Part shown: positions 1 to 9,225 of the stretch, in pieces | Layout: every line of letters begins with the position of its first letter | Numbering within the stretch: position 1 is the stretch's first letter | Origin: JAJFUE01 sp041687335 | GTDB taxonomy: Bacteria > Sumerlaeota > Sumerlaeia > MVZB01 | Reading direction: 5' to 3' | NCBI GenBank assembly: GCA_041687335.1 | Contig: JAWLCE010000020.1 | Location: 16,442-80,441, forward strand | DNA length: 64,000 nucleotides | Made by a program: the position numbers and the translations under genes | Notes under the pieces: generated by a model | Seen by the model: only the letters and a program-made list of their open reading frames with translations | What the model was told of the DNA's origin: nothing | Databases searched by the model: none

Positions 1-380
1 CACAACCCTCTTTTCGCTCTGGTGACGTCGGCCTTGGCGGTCCCGGACCGGCAGTTTGAACAGAAAATGACCCTTTTGAACGCTGAAATATTAGCTTGCC
101 TGAGCCTTTATATTACCGCACCCCAGTGCTGTCAACCACAAAAATGGTTCTCGGCCGGCAAGCCGGCGCGGACCGCCGGATGTCTGATCGGCCGTGGGAC
201 GCTCTGGCCCGACTGCTGATCACTTCTGGCGACGGGGGCGTTACCCGCAGCTTCAAGCCCAAGGTTACAGGCTCCATCCTCGCGTGTTTCGATCGCCAAC
301 GCGATCCATTCCTGTCGGTTGGCAGGGGGTCAAGCATAGGCCGCCAAAAAACGAAGATCAATGATTTTCGGAGCCTTGCG
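1..380. other. Left-edge region with no supported gene
   Basis: Only short overlapping frames occur here on both strands. None has a convincing ribosome-binding site or a recognisable protein. The composition is less G+C-rich than the neighbouring genes. It may be intergenic or degraded DNA. Confidence 0.5.
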
Positions 381-416
381 AAAAAAAATGTAAGCACCCC
401 TGCGCACTGAGGGGCG
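381..416 (-). terminator. Rho-independent terminator of the tolB operon
   Basis: On the minus strand a CCCCT...AGGGG stem directly follows the stop codon of the solute-binding lipoprotein gene. A run of eight T residues comes a few bases later. This would end the leftward tolB-pal-ubiA-lipoprotein transcript. Confidence 0.75.
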
Positions 417-1154
417 CTAATGAGCAATCCCCGCGCGGGCCAGTTTTTCCAGATAATTCCAGGCGCGCCGGCTCTCGCGCGGGAGACGCGGCGCGGCCAG
501 AACGGCGCCGGCGAGGCTGGTCGGCATGTGGGGATAGGGGTCCAGCCGCGCCGCCAGGCGCCACCCCGGGGGCACAGCGCCAGCCGGCTCCTCGACCAGC
601 GCCGCCGCCGCCGCCCGTCCCTCAGTCACCGCCGCCATCGCCGCCGCCGGACTCGGCGCGTGCAGCGGCCGGACCCGGTCCCACAGCCCCGCCGCCACCA
701 ACGCCTGGCGGGCCGTGGCTCCCTCGCGCGAGAGTTGGGCATCCTCGATGGCCAATGGGCCCGCCATCAGGAGCTGGGTCAAATCCCACGGCCGCGCCGC
801 CTCGGGGGCCAGGATGATCACCTGCCGGCGCTCCAGTTCAAAACGCCACGGCGGCTCGGCCAGCCAATCCTGCTCGGCGGCCTGCTGCCACAGCTCGTCA
901 TCCGAAGTCAGCAACAGGTCGGCCGGCTCCGCGGCCGCCAGCAACCGGGCCAGCTCGAGGGGCGGCTCGATGCGCAGCTCGATGCGTGTGCCATCCATCT
1001 GTTCAAAGCGGGCGAGTCCCTCTCCCTTGATCAATGCCGCCGCCGCCGGGTCGACCAGCACCACGAGTCGCGGCCACTGCTCGCGCTCGGGCAATGCGCA
1101 GCCGATCCAAACCAGCAACGGGATGAACAGCAGGGCGCGGAGGGGACGTTGCAT
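417..1154 (-). CDS. Small extracellular solute-binding-like lipoprotein
   Basis: A 245-residue protein. The N-terminus is a lipoprotein signal (hydrophobic stretch ending VWIGC near residue 19), so the product should be anchored in the cell envelope. The rest reads like a compact type-2 periplasmic binding fold of the ModA/solute-binding kind: VVLVDPAA near the start, ADLLLTSDDELW around residue 85 and REGATARQALVAAGLWDRV around residue 150. The last segment is typical of ModA-like proteins (plasmid-free 'gene duplication' hinge region). It lacks a neighbouring permease or ATPase, so the ligand is unknown. It lies 6 bp after the ubiA-type gene and is the last gene of the operon. Molybdate binding is possible but not shown. 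Confidence 0.6.
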   Translation of the reverse strand: MQRPLRALLFIPLLVWIGCALPEREQWPRLVVLVDPAAAALIKGEGLARFEQMDGTRIELRIEPPLELARLLAAAEPADLLLTSDDELWQQAAEQDWLAEPPWRFELERRQVIILAPEAARPWDLTQLLMAGPLAIEDAQLSREGATARQALVAAGLWDRVRPLHAPSPAAAMAAVTEGRAAAAALVEEPAGAVPPGWRLAARLDPYPHMPTSLAGAVLAAPRLPRESRRAWNYLEKLARAGIAH

Positions 1155-1160
1155 GGCTGC

Positions 1161-2054
1161 TCACGCGCCCCCCATCAACAGCAGGTCCAGCATGGAGCCC
1201 AACAGGATCAGCACCCCCACCCAGCCGTTGATCGTAAAGAAGGCGAGGTTGAGGCGCGACAGGTCGGAGGGGGCGACGATCGAGTGTTCCCAGGCCAGCA
1301 GCAGTCCCGCCGCGCCCACCGCCGCCAGATAAAAGCCGCCCAACGGGCTGATGGCGGCCACGGCGGCCAGCGCGACGATCGCCGCGCCATGGCTGACGCG
1401 CGCCAGCAGCAGCGCCCGCCGCCGCCCCAACCGCGCCGGCAGCGAATGAAGCCCCATCCGCCGGTCGAATTCGTCATCCTGACAGGAGTAGATGATATCG
1501 AAACCCGCCACCCAGAGCAGCACACCCAGCCCCAGCAGCAGCGGCGGTCCCGCCAGCCCGCCACTGACGCCGATCCAGGCCCCCGCCGGCGCGATTCCGA
1601 GCGCCGCGCCGAGCCAGAAGTGCGACCAGCGCGTCCAGCGCTTGGTGGTGGAGTAGCCCAGCAGCACCGCCAGCGCCACCGGCGACAGCGCCAGGGCCAG
1701 CCAGTTGAGCATGCCCGCAGCCACGATGAAGAGCGCTGCCGCCGCCAGCATGAAGCCCCACATGAAACGGCGCGAGAGCAGCCCGGACGCCAGCGGCCAA
1801 TCGCGCGTGCGCGGGTTGAGGCGATCCAGCGGGGCGTCATGCAGGCGGTTGAAGGCCATCGCCGCCGTGCGCGCAGCCACGCAGGCAACGAGTATCCAGA
1901 AGAAGGTCCAGCCGCTCGGCCAGCCGCCCGCCGCCAGCAGCATCGCCACCAGCGCAAAGGGCAGGGCAAAGATGCTGTGCGAGAAGCGGATGGCGCGCAA
2001 GGCCAGCGCCAACTGACGCGCCGGGCGGGCGGCGGCGGATGAGTTGGGTATCAA
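1161..2054 (-). CDS. UbiA-family prenyltransferase (MqnP/UbiA-like)
   Basis: A 297-residue polytopic membrane protein of the UbiA superfamily, which transfers a polyprenyl chain to an aromatic acceptor in quinone synthesis. The first Asp-rich motif region is FNRLHDAPLDRLNPRTRDW (about residues 68-86). The second is SCQDDEFDRRMG (about 190-201). The NPRT wording fits the 'UbiA_other' group that includes MqnP of the futalosine menaquinone route, but no other mqn gene is in view to confirm this. The only upstream start is TTG, overlapping the pal stop codon as TTGA, so translation is probably coupled. About eight hydrophobic helices are visible. Confidence 0.82.
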   Translation of the reverse strand: MIPNSSAAARPARQLALALRAIRFSHSIFALPFALVAMLLAAGGWPSGWTFFWILVACVAARTAAMAFNRLHDAPLDRLNPRTRDWPLASGLLSRRFMWGFMLAAAALFIVAAGMLNWLALALSPVALAVLLGYSTTKRWTRWSHFWLGAALGIAPAGAWIGVSGGLAGPPLLLGLGVLLWVAGFDIIYSCQDDEFDRRMGLHSLPARLGRRRALLLARVSHGAAIVALAAVAAISPLGGFYLAAVGAAGLLLAWEHSIVAPSDLSRLNLAFFTINGWVGVLILLGSMLDLLLMGGA

Positions 2055-2707
2055 GGCTCGGACTCCGGCGGCGACTGGGGCTCGGCCGAAACCTCAGCCG
2101 GCTCGTCGCGACCGGCGGGGGCCATGAAGCCCATCAGCTCGACGCGATTGCCCAGCTCGCCGCTGCCGGCGCCGGCGGCGCCAAAGCTGATCGGATAGAG
2201 CCGGCGCCGCGCCAGCCCATGGCCGACCAAGAAATCCTCGACCGCCAGGGCGCGCGCCATCGCCAGGTTATAGCCGAAATCCAGACCGTGGGCGGTGTCG
2301 GCGTGGCCCATGAGAGTGAGCCAGACACGGTTGTTTTCGCCAAGCCAGCGGGCATATTCGGTCAGCCGGCGGCGGGCGGCCCCGTTGAGCTCGGCGCTGG
2401 CCTCATCGAAATAAACGGGCTCAAAGGTGCGGCCGACCAGCATGCGCGCGCCTTCGCCGAGGGCGGCGGGGTTGGCGGGGCGGGTCAGGCCAGACTCGCC
2501 GGCGGGGGCGGCCTCGGCGGCCGGAGGGGCGGGGGTGGGCGTTGGCGCGGGCGGCTGGGGGCGGGCCGCCGGACGCCGCGCCGGTGGGGGCGCCGCCCTC
2601 TCGGTGACCGCGGCGCCCCGCTGACAGCCGGGCGTCAGCGCCGCAGCCAGCAACACGCCCAGGCTGCCAGCCGCCGCGAGCCACTGGATGGCGCCGCCCC
2701 TGATCAT
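2051..2707 (-). CDS. pal: Peptidoglycan-associated lipoprotein-like OmpA-domain protein (Pal)
   Basis: A 218-residue protein with an N-terminal lipoprotein-type signal (ending ALTPGC near residue 28) and a Pro/Ala-rich linker to about residue 90. A C-terminal OmpA-like domain follows, starting FEPVYFDEASAEL and containing LMGHADTAHG. That domain family binds meso-diaminopimelate in peptidoglycan, and Pal partners TolB in the Tol-Pal envelope system. It starts one base after the tolB stop, which strongly supports the Pal assignment. The GHAD version of the usual GHTD motif and the long proline-rich spacer are small departures from the standard form. TolA, TolQ and TolR are not in the window. 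Confidence 0.85.
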   Translation of the reverse strand: MIRGGAIQWLAAAGSLGVLLAAALTPGCQRGAAVTERAAPPPARRPAARPQPPAPTPTPAPPAAEAAPAGESGLTRPANPAALGEGARMLVGRTFEPVYFDEASAELNGAARRRLTEYARWLGENNRVWLTLMGHADTAHGLDFGYNLAMARALAVEDFLVGHGLARRRLYPISFGAAGAGSGELGNRVELMGFMAPAGRDEPAEVSAEPQSPPESEP

Positions 2708-2708
2708 G

Positions 2709-4046
2709 TTAATCCGCCTGTGGCCGGGCCGGCGACCAGGCGGGCGACTGTGCTCCGAAGCGGGTATTGGTCAGCTGGCGCAGGTTGCTGCCGTCAATGA
2801 ACACCGAGTAGACCTGGCGGGTGTCGGTGCGATCGGAGCAGAAGGCCAAGAGCATGCTGTTGGGCGCCCAGGTGGGGTCCTCGCCCTGCGTCAGCATGCG
2901 CTCCTCGGTGCCGTCGGGCCGGATCAGGTAGATGCTGAACTCGCCGCCCGAGCGGCGGTGATAGGCGATCCAGCGACCATCGGGCGACCAGGAGGGCGCA
3001 TCATTATAGGTGCCGTTGAAGGTCAGCCGGCGCTCCTGACGCGTGCGCACGTCCATGATGTAGACCTGCGGGGAGCCGGTGCGATCGCTCTGGTAGACCA
3101 ACTGGCTGCCGTCGGGTGACCATTCGGGTGAGGAATCGATTGAGCGGTTGTTGGTCAGGCGCTGCATGTCGCTGCCATCCCGGCCGAGGGTGTAGAGTTC
3201 GGAATTGCCGTCGCGCGAGAGCGTCAGCGCGATCCGCTCATTGGTCTCGGACCAGCTCGGCGAGATGTTGAGCCCGCCCTGGCGCGAGATCCACCAGGTG
3301 CGCCGGTCCGACAGCCGCATGCCGATCAGGTCGGGATTGTAGTCGCGATAGGTGGTGAAGTAGACCTCTGTGCCGCGCGCGCCCCAGGTGGGCGTGGCGG
3401 TCAATTCGCCGGGCCCGGTCAGGGTGGTCAGGTTCTGGCCGTCGGCATCGATCAGCGAGACCTGCTTGCTGCGCCCCATCGGTTCGCTTTGTTGAATGAA
3501 CATGATGCGGGTATCGGCGACGCCGGGGTAGCCGGTGATCTGCTGAATGATGTCGTTGCTGATGCGGTGGGCCAGTCGGCGGGCGTCTTCGAGCTTATAG
3601 CCGGTGTATTGCCGCCCCAGCATGCTACGCTGGCCGACCGTATCGTAGAGGCGCACCTCGGCCTCGATGTCATTGGTGACCGGATTGACCGTATAGTTGC
3701 CCTTGACCAGGTGGGTCGCGCCGATGCGATACCACTCGGCGAACTGGATGGCGTTGCGGGCCAGGTCCAGCCGGTGGGTCTGCTCGGCGAAGGCCGCGTT
3801 GCGCGGGGGCTGGAAGAAGCCCGACAGCTCCAGGTCGTTCATGATGACGACCTGAAAGAGCTCCTCGTTGAGGCGCGCCCCGCGGGCCTCGAAGGGGGTC
3901 ACGGCGATTGTAATCAGCTCACGCGTCGGAGCGCTCACAATCCCGATATCAATCGGCTGGGCGGTGGCGGGCGCGATGGTCGCCAGCACCAGCAGGCAGG
4001 CCAGCAGCATCCCCTGGCGGGAGATCGGCATAAACAAACGGCTCAT
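2709..4046 (-). CDS. tolB: Tol-Pal system beta-propeller protein TolB
   Basis: A 445-residue periplasmic protein from the chosen start, which has an AGGAG sequence 13 bases upstream. A longer frame reaches 4136 but its extra 30 residues are Arg/Pro-rich and precede the signal peptide, so it is disfavoured. A Sec signal peptide (about residues 1-30) is followed by the TolB N-terminal domain. Then come at least five WD40-like beta-propeller blades with the repeated SPSWS, SPEWSPDGS, APSWSPDGRWIAY and SPAWSP signatures. It binds Pal and links the outer membrane to peptidoglycan. It is the first gene of the operon. Confidence 0.95.
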   Translation of the reverse strand: MSRLFMPISRQGMLLACLLVLATIAPATAQPIDIGIVSAPTRELITIAVTPFEARGARLNEELFQVVIMNDLELSGFFQPPRNAAFAEQTHRLDLARNAIQFAEWYRIGATHLVKGNYTVNPVTNDIEAEVRLYDTVGQRSMLGRQYTGYKLEDARRLAHRISNDIIQQITGYPGVADTRIMFIQQSEPMGRSKQVSLIDADGQNLTTLTGPGELTATPTWGARGTEVYFTTYRDYNPDLIGMRLSDRRTWWISRQGGLNISPSWSETNERIALTLSRDGNSELYTLGRDGSDMQRLTNNRSIDSSPEWSPDGSQLVYQSDRTGSPQVYIMDVRTRQERRLTFNGTYNDAPSWSPDGRWIAYHRRSGGEFSIYLIRPDGTEERMLTQGEDPTWAPNSMLLAFCSDRTDTRQVYSVFIDGSNLRQLTNTRFGAQSPAWSPARPQAD

Positions 4047-4399
4047 CTTGGTAGGTCGGCTCCTGTCGGAATCATCGCCGCCCCGGCGCGCCGGTCGGCG
4101 GCGCGGGGGGGGACGGTTCGTCTTCATCGTCGCCAATCGGATGACTGTCGCGCAAGCGGTATTACATCAACTTCAGGCGAGAAACGGCGTCATGCGCGGC
4201 CTGCCCCGGCGGCGAAGGCACAGCGAATCAATCATACCCTGCCCCGCGCCTCGCGTCGAACCTTGTTAACCCAGACCCCGCCCGCTCCCGGCCGGTTTGG
4301 CCAAGTTTTCCCGATCACCGGCCGGCGGCATCAGGGTTTCCAATCGAGTGGGCGATCTGATAGAGTATCAGGTCATATTTAGTTCCGGCGGTCGCACCA
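4047..4399. other. Divergent intergenic region tolB / DMT transporter
   Basis: About 350 bp with no supported gene. It must carry the promoters for the leftward tolB operon and the rightward transporter. The only discrete signal seen is the inverted repeat at 4357-4371. Confidence 0.5.
4357..4371. promoter_or_regulatory. Perfect inverted repeat upstream of the DMT transporter
   Basis: CTGATA-GAG-TATCAG is a perfect 15-bp palindrome. It extends with one mismatch to 9-base arms (GATCTGATA / TATCAGGTC). It lies 28 bp before the transporter start, where a repressor operator would sit. The regulator is not identifiable. Confidence 0.4.
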
Positions 4400-5380
4400 A
4401 TGCCCCCAGCCCCACCGCAATCGCGCGCCACACTCGCCTTCGTGACGGTCAGTCTGGCCTGGGGGACGACCTATGCCGGCAACCGGGTCGCGGTGCAGGC
4501 GATCCCGCCCTTTGCGCTGGCGGGGATGCGCTTCGCCATCGCCGGCGCGGTGATGATGCTGGTGCTGCGCGCGGTGGGCATCAAGTTCCCGGCCCTGCGC
4601 GACTGGCCGCGGCTGGCGCTGATCGGCACGCTGCTGCTGGCGGTGGCCAACGCCCTGATGGCCTGGGCGCTGCAATACATTCCGACGGTGATGGTGGCCC
4701 TGCTGATCAACGTCGGCCCGCTGATGTATGTCGGGCTGCAATCGGCGCTGGGCGAGCGCGTGCCACGCGGGGCATGGGCGGGGTTGGGGATCGGCTTCAG
4801 CGGGGTGCTGATTCTGATCGCCCCCAGCCTGCTGGCGCTGGAGGGCGCCATTGCCCCGGCCGACAACCCGATGACCTGGCTGGCGATGGGGGCGCTGATC
4901 GTGGGGCCGTTCTCGTGGACGGTGGGTGCGATCTATGCCTCGCGGCGGCCGGTGGGCTGCCACCACCTGATGAGCGCCGGCGCACAGAGCCTGGTGGGCG
5001 GCGTGGTGGCCTTCGTTTTTGCGCTCATGACCGGGGAACTCTGGCGCATCGACCTCTCTCACCCGCAGATGACCGAGGCGCTGTGGGCGGTGGTCTGGCT
5101 GATCGTCGTCGGCTCGTGGCTCGGTTACGTGGCCTACATGTATTGTGTCATGCACCTGAGCTCGCCGCGCGTGGCGATCACCACCTATATCAATAACGTG
5201 GTGGCGCTGGCCGTGGGCTGGCTGGTGCTGGGCGAGCGGCTGAGCCTGCCGATGCTGCTCGGCGGCGCGGTGCTGGTCTCGGGGGTCTGGATCGTGCGCC
5301 ATCACACGCTGGGGGCGGTCGACGGCCGCCCGATCCGTCCGGCGGCCTTTGCCGGGGAGCCGCAAGAGGACGCAAAATGA
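4400..5380 (+). CDS. EamA/DMT-superfamily membrane transporter
   Basis: A 326-residue protein with about ten hydrophobic helices in two repeated halves, the pattern of the EamA (drug/metabolite transporter) family. The first half begins FVTVSLAWGTTYAGNRVAV, the usual N-terminal EamA signature. The second half ends with INNVVALAVGWLVLGERL, matching the conserved LGE motif of the second repeat. Members export amino acids, nucleobases or other metabolites; the substrate cannot be read from sequence. It is followed 93 bp later by nadA in the same direction. Confidence 0.88.
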   Translation: MPPAPPQSRATLAFVTVSLAWGTTYAGNRVAVQAIPPFALAGMRFAIAGAVMMLVLRAVGIKFPALRDWPRLALIGTLLLAVANALMAWALQYIPTVMVALLINVGPLMYVGLQSALGERVPRGAWAGLGIGFSGVLILIAPSLLALEGAIAPADNPMTWLAMGALIVGPFSWTVGAIYASRRPVGCHHLMSAGAQSLVGGVVAFVFALMTGELWRIDLSHPQMTEALWAVVWLIVVGSWLGYVAYMYCVMHLSSPRVAITTYINNVVALAVGWLVLGERLSLPMLLGGAVLVSGVWIVRHHTLGAVDGRPIRPAAFAGEPQEDAK

Positions 5381-5473
5381 TCGGCCGGCCGGCGCGGATG
5401 CGATGGAATCCGGCGCAGGGGTCTGATAAAATTGAATGGGGAGCCGTCACGGCGAATCGAAGGAGTGCCCACC

Positions 5474-6439
5474 ATGCCCGCACTTGAACATATCCTGCAC
5501 GCGCCGATCGAGCCGGGCCTGGACCTGGTCGCCGAGATCGCGCGGCTCAAGCGCGAGCTGAATGCCGTCATCCTCGCCCACTATTATCAGGAGCCGGCGA
5601 TCCAGGACGCGGCCGACCACGTCGGCGACTCGCTGGCGCTGGCGCAGGATGCCGAGAAGACCGACGCCGAGGTGATCGTCTTTGCCGGCGTCCACTTCAT
5701 GGCCGAGACGGCAAAGATCCTCAACCCGGACAAGCTGGTGCTGATGCCTGATGCCGAGGCCGGCTGCTCGCTGGCGGACGCCTGTCCGCCCGAGGCCTTC
5801 GCCGAGTTCAAGGCGGCCCACCCCGACCACCTGGTCGTCTCCTACATCAACTGCTCGGCGGGGATCAAGGCGCTCAGCGACGTCATCGTGACCTCGAGCA
5901 ACGCCGAGAAGATCGTGCGCGCGCTGCCGGCGGACCGGCCGATCATCTTCGCGCCCGACAAGAACCTGGGGCGCTATCTGGCGCAAAAAATCGGCCGCGA
6001 GATGGTGCTGTGGGACGGCTCGTGCATCGTCCACGAGCTGTTCAGCGAGCGGCGCATCGTTCAGCTGAAGGCGATCCACCCGGGGGCGCTCGTGCTGGCC
6101 CACCCCGAGTGCGAGGAGCCGGTGCTGCGCCACGCCGACTTCATCGGCTCCACGGCCGCAATCCGCAAGTTTGCGCGCGAGACGGCGGCGCGCGAGCTGA
6201 TCATCGCCACCGAGCCCGGCATCCTGCACCCGATGAAGCAGGACAGCCCCGACAAGGTCTTCATCCCCGCCCCGCCGGCCAACGCCTGCGCCTGCAACGA
6301 ATGCCCGCACATGAAGCGCAATACGCTGGAGAAGCTCTACCTGTGCATGCGCGACCGGCGGCCGGCGCTCGAAATGGACGAAGAGCTGCGCCGCGCGGCC
6401 CTGCGCCCGATCCGGCGAATGCTGGAGATGAGCGCCTGA
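5474..6439 (+). CDS. nadA: Quinolinate synthase NadA
   Basis: A 321-residue [4Fe-4S] enzyme that condenses iminoaspartate with dihydroxyacetone phosphate to form quinolinate for NAD synthesis. Visible motifs are ILAHYYQEPAIQDAAD near the N-terminus, the cluster cysteine regions DAEAGCSLADAC, LWDGSCIVHE and ACACNECPHM, and NCSAGIKALSDVIVTSSNA. The start at 5474 has AAGGAG eight bases upstream; the frame is open to 5432 but that extension has no such site. L-aspartate oxidase (nadB) and nadC are not in the window. Confidence 0.96.
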   Translation: MPALEHILHAPIEPGLDLVAEIARLKRELNAVILAHYYQEPAIQDAADHVGDSLALAQDAEKTDAEVIVFAGVHFMAETAKILNPDKLVLMPDAEAGCSLADACPPEAFAEFKAAHPDHLVVSYINCSAGIKALSDVIVTSSNAEKIVRALPADRPIIFAPDKNLGRYLAQKIGREMVLWDGSCIVHELFSERRIVQLKAIHPGALVLAHPECEEPVLRHADFIGSTAAIRKFARETAARELIIATEPGILHPMKQDSPDKVFIPAPPANACACNECPHMKRNTLEKLYLCMRDRRPALEMDEELRRAALRPIRRMLEMSA

Positions 6440-6464
6440 TCGGCGGGGATAGATATTCGGATCT

Positions 6465-6527
6465 CTCACAAAGTCACCAAGACACCAAGGGACACAAAGC
6501 TACTTCGTGCCTTGGTGGCTTTGTGAG
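6465..6527. repeat. Dispersed hairpin repeat, copy 1
   Basis: A 63-bp palindromic element with 17-base arms (CTCACAAAGTCACCAAG at 6465-6481 and CTTGGTGGCTTTGTGAG at 6511-6527, one G-T pair). It lies between the convergent ends of nadA and the Kelch gene. It is nearly identical to copy 2 at 9226-9292. No T-run follows, so it does not look like an ordinary terminator. Confidence 0.85.
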
Positions 6528-6556
6528 ATGACTTGTTCCGGCCCTAAGATAGATTT

Positions 6557-9139
6557 TTAACGGTAAATTTGCCAGCTGCCGGCGGCGTTGATCCCGGGGT
6601 TGAATCGCCACAGATCGCCGTGGATGAGCAGATGCCTGTTATACTGGGCCCCTCCGCCGAAGATGTAATGCCTGCCGTAAGCATCGCCCCAGCCGGCCGC
6701 GCCAAATCGGTTTTGCGGGTGCGCCCGACCATCGGCCGTGATCCCGCTCATCACGCTGTCGCTCAGCCCGCCCAGCCAGCTCCACTCGCCGCTGGCGATC
6801 TCGTAGCGCCACAGGTCGTTCCTGTAATAATCGTAATAGGAGGATGATGACCGGTCTTGCCAACTTCCCCCAAAGAGCATCAATGAGCCATCGGCGCCGA
6901 CCCAACCCGTGGCGGTTTGGCGCGGCCCGGGCGTGTTGTCGGGATGCGGCACCCCCGGCTCGCCGCGCGTCTCGTGCTGATCGACCAGCTCCGACCCGTG
7001 CATCCAAGTCCAGAGCCCGCTGACCGGATCGAAGCGCCACAGGTCGGAGAGATAGCCATACGCACCGGCAGCGTCGCGACCATATCCGCCGTAGAGCCAG
7101 AAGGTGCCATCACGGGCGGTCCAGCAGGTGGCATTGGTGCGCGACCCGGGGCGATTGCCTTCTTTGGCGACCCCGCGCGTGCCGTAGCTTCCACGGCCGG
7201 TGGTCCCCCCCAGCCAAACCCACTGGTTGATCGGTGGGTTGATGCACCAGAGGTCACTTAAATATGTCGTCTCGTCGCTCGCGCGGCCATACCCGCCGAA
7301 CAACCAGATGCGACCGTCGGGGCCGCTCCACATCGCAGCGCCACTCCGCGCGCCGGGGCAGTTGTCAGGGGCGGCGAGCCCCCGCGTCCCGTAGACGCTC
7401 GCCTGATTGCTCTCGCCCGTGCCATTGACCCAGGTCCAGTGGCTGGTGGTCGGGTCAAATCGCCAGAGGTCGGCGGTAGTAATAGGCGCTGCGGTGTATA
7501 AAGAAGTTGTTGTCTTGCAAGAGCCGCCAAAGAGCCACAATCCCCCATCGCCCGCCGTGCAAAAGCTCGCCGCACTCAAGCCGCCCGGAGTGTTCTCACC
7601 GGCACCGACCCCCTGGGTGCCAAAAACCGCCGGCTGGGCGGGCTGAAAGCTGCCATGGCGAAGCGACCACCTGCCGCTGACGGGGTCCTGCCGCCACAGG
7701 TCAGCAAAAGAATAAGATTCTGAAACAGGACTTTTGAGCTCGGTCACGCCAATGCCCCCATACAACCAGCGAGCGCCGTCGATGCCGGTCCAGTAGGCGG
7801 CCCCGTAGCGCCCGGCCGGCCAAGTGGCGGTTTCGGGCAGGCCGGGTGTCCCATAGTCGCCGTAGGTCCAGTAGCGACCCGAGCCATGGTGCCAGATCCA
7901 TTGGTTGCTGGCCGGCTCGTATTGCCAGAGGTCATTGGTGAAGGTCGGGCCGAAACTAAATAGGGCAAAAGTGCCTGCCCCATCCCGGCACTGCCCGCCA
8001 AAGATCCAGAGACTGCCATCGGCCCCCTGCCAGCCAGCCATCCCGCTTCGCGCGCGCGGATTGTTCTCGGGCGCGGCCACGTGCCGGGTGCCGTAGATGC
8101 CGGGTCCCTCCTGCGGCCCCTTCAGCCAGGTCCAGAGGGCGGTTTCGGGGTCGAGCGACCAGACTGACCCGCACTCTGTGAAGCGCAGGAAGGTGCCATC
8201 GGTCTTTGTGACGCCGATGCCGCCGCCGATGCCGGGCGTGTTTTCTTCGGCGGCAATGCCGCCCCTGATCCAACTCCACTCGCCTGCAATGGGGTCGAAG
8301 CGCCAGATATCATCATGGACCTGGTACACAATTTGAGGCCGCCCGAGCAGATCCGTTTCAATACGGCTTGAAACCCCACCGGCGAGCCACAACGCCCCAT
8401 CGGCGCCAGTCCAGCCTCTGGCACCTATGCGCCCTGACGGATGAGGGGATTCTAGGGGTTGGGATTCAGTGCTTGTAATCAGGGTCCATTGCCCGGTAAC
8501 CGGATCCAGACACCACAATTCGGCAATAATTTCCAAAGAGTTGCCGGAGAAAAACCAAAACTTGCCGTCGGGTGTAGTCCAGGTGGCATTCTTTTCTGGA
8601 GATGGGCACTTGTCGCTTTGTTTCCTCGCCCATGCGTTGGATGGGGGATCATAGACCCAGGTATCATAGTGATAGTCAAACGGGTAGTAATGACCGATTC
8701 CGTGACCGCCATGGAGCCAGAGCCGTCCGTCGGTGCCGGTCCAGGTGACACCATACATGCGACCTTCCGGCCGATCGTTTGAGCTGGCGTCTGCCATGAT
8801 CAGCGTCCATTGGTGCGTGGCCGGGTCGTAACGCCAGAGGTCGTTATAGATACCTCCAATTGCACTCCCTTTCCAGGAGCCTGCCACAAAACCTCCGCCG
8901 AAGAGCCAGAGCGCGCCGTCGGCGCCAGTCCAAGTCATCGCCCCCTCGCGCGGGTCGGGGCGGTTGAGCGGGTGCGCCACGCCCTCGCCGACGTGATACC
9001 CCAGCGACATGTAGTCGTGATGCCCACCCAGCGGTGCCCACTCTCCCGCCACGGCGACATCGGTCGCAAGCGCGGCGGCAATGGCAAGGATGAACACTGG
9101 CACAATTCGCCAGCCCCGATCCATGCGCGCCTGGGCCAT
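6557..9139 (-). CDS. Secreted Kelch-repeat protein with twelve repeats
   Basis: An 860-residue protein. The start at 9139 has AAGGAG seven bases upstream; two further in-frame ATGs lie just 5'. A signal peptide ends around VAVAGEW. The rest is twelve Kelch-type units of roughly 60-75 residues, each with a 'GADGxLWLFGG' strand and a 'DLWRYDPxxxxW' strand, so it probably folds as one or two beta-propellers outside the cytoplasm. No anchor or catalytic motif is visible. The gene is bracketed by repeat copies 1 and 2. Its function is unknown; ligand binding or surface adhesion is an inference from the fold. Confidence 0.85.
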   Translation of the reverse strand: MAQARMDRGWRIVPVFILAIAAALATDVAVAGEWAPLGGHHDYMSLGYHVGEGVAHPLNRPDPREGAMTWTGADGALWLFGGGFVAGSWKGSAIGGIYNDLWRYDPATHQWTLIMADASSNDRPEGRMYGVTWTGTDGRLWLHGGHGIGHYYPFDYHYDTWVYDPPSNAWARKQSDKCPSPEKNATWTTPDGKFWFFSGNSLEIIAELWCLDPVTGQWTLITSTESQPLESPHPSGRIGARGWTGADGALWLAGGVSSRIETDLLGRPQIVYQVHDDIWRFDPIAGEWSWIRGGIAAEENTPGIGGGIGVTKTDGTFLRFTECGSVWSLDPETALWTWLKGPQEGPGIYGTRHVAAPENNPRARSGMAGWQGADGSLWIFGGQCRDGAGTFALFSFGPTFTNDLWQYEPASNQWIWHHGSGRYWTYGDYGTPGLPETATWPAGRYGAAYWTGIDGARWLYGGIGVTELKSPVSESYSFADLWRQDPVSGRWSLRHGSFQPAQPAVFGTQGVGAGENTPGGLSAASFCTAGDGGLWLFGGSCKTTTSLYTAAPITTADLWRFDPTTSHWTWVNGTGESNQASVYGTRGLAAPDNCPGARSGAAMWSGPDGRIWLFGGYGRASDETTYLSDLWCINPPINQWVWLGGTTGRGSYGTRGVAKEGNRPGSRTNATCWTARDGTFWLYGGYGRDAAGAYGYLSDLWRFDPVSGLWTWMHGSELVDQHETRGEPGVPHPDNTPGPRQTATGWVGADGSLMLFGGSWQDRSSSSYYDYYRNDLWRYEIASGEWSWLGGLSDSVMSGITADGRAHPQNRFGAAGWGDAYGRHYIFGGGAQYNRHLLIHGDLWRFNPGINAAGSWQIYR

Positions 9140-9225
9140 GATCATGCTCCTTGGGTAATTCAACGGCCAATCAACAGGTTAATAATATAATCACGCCACA
9201 TTTTTAACAAGGATCAAATGGGAGC

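Noticed and set aside
420..2042. 540-codon plus-strand open frame
   Set aside because: It mirrors the lipoprotein and UbiA genes on the other strand. Its Arg/Gln/His-rich product is typical of the antisense of high-G+C genes.
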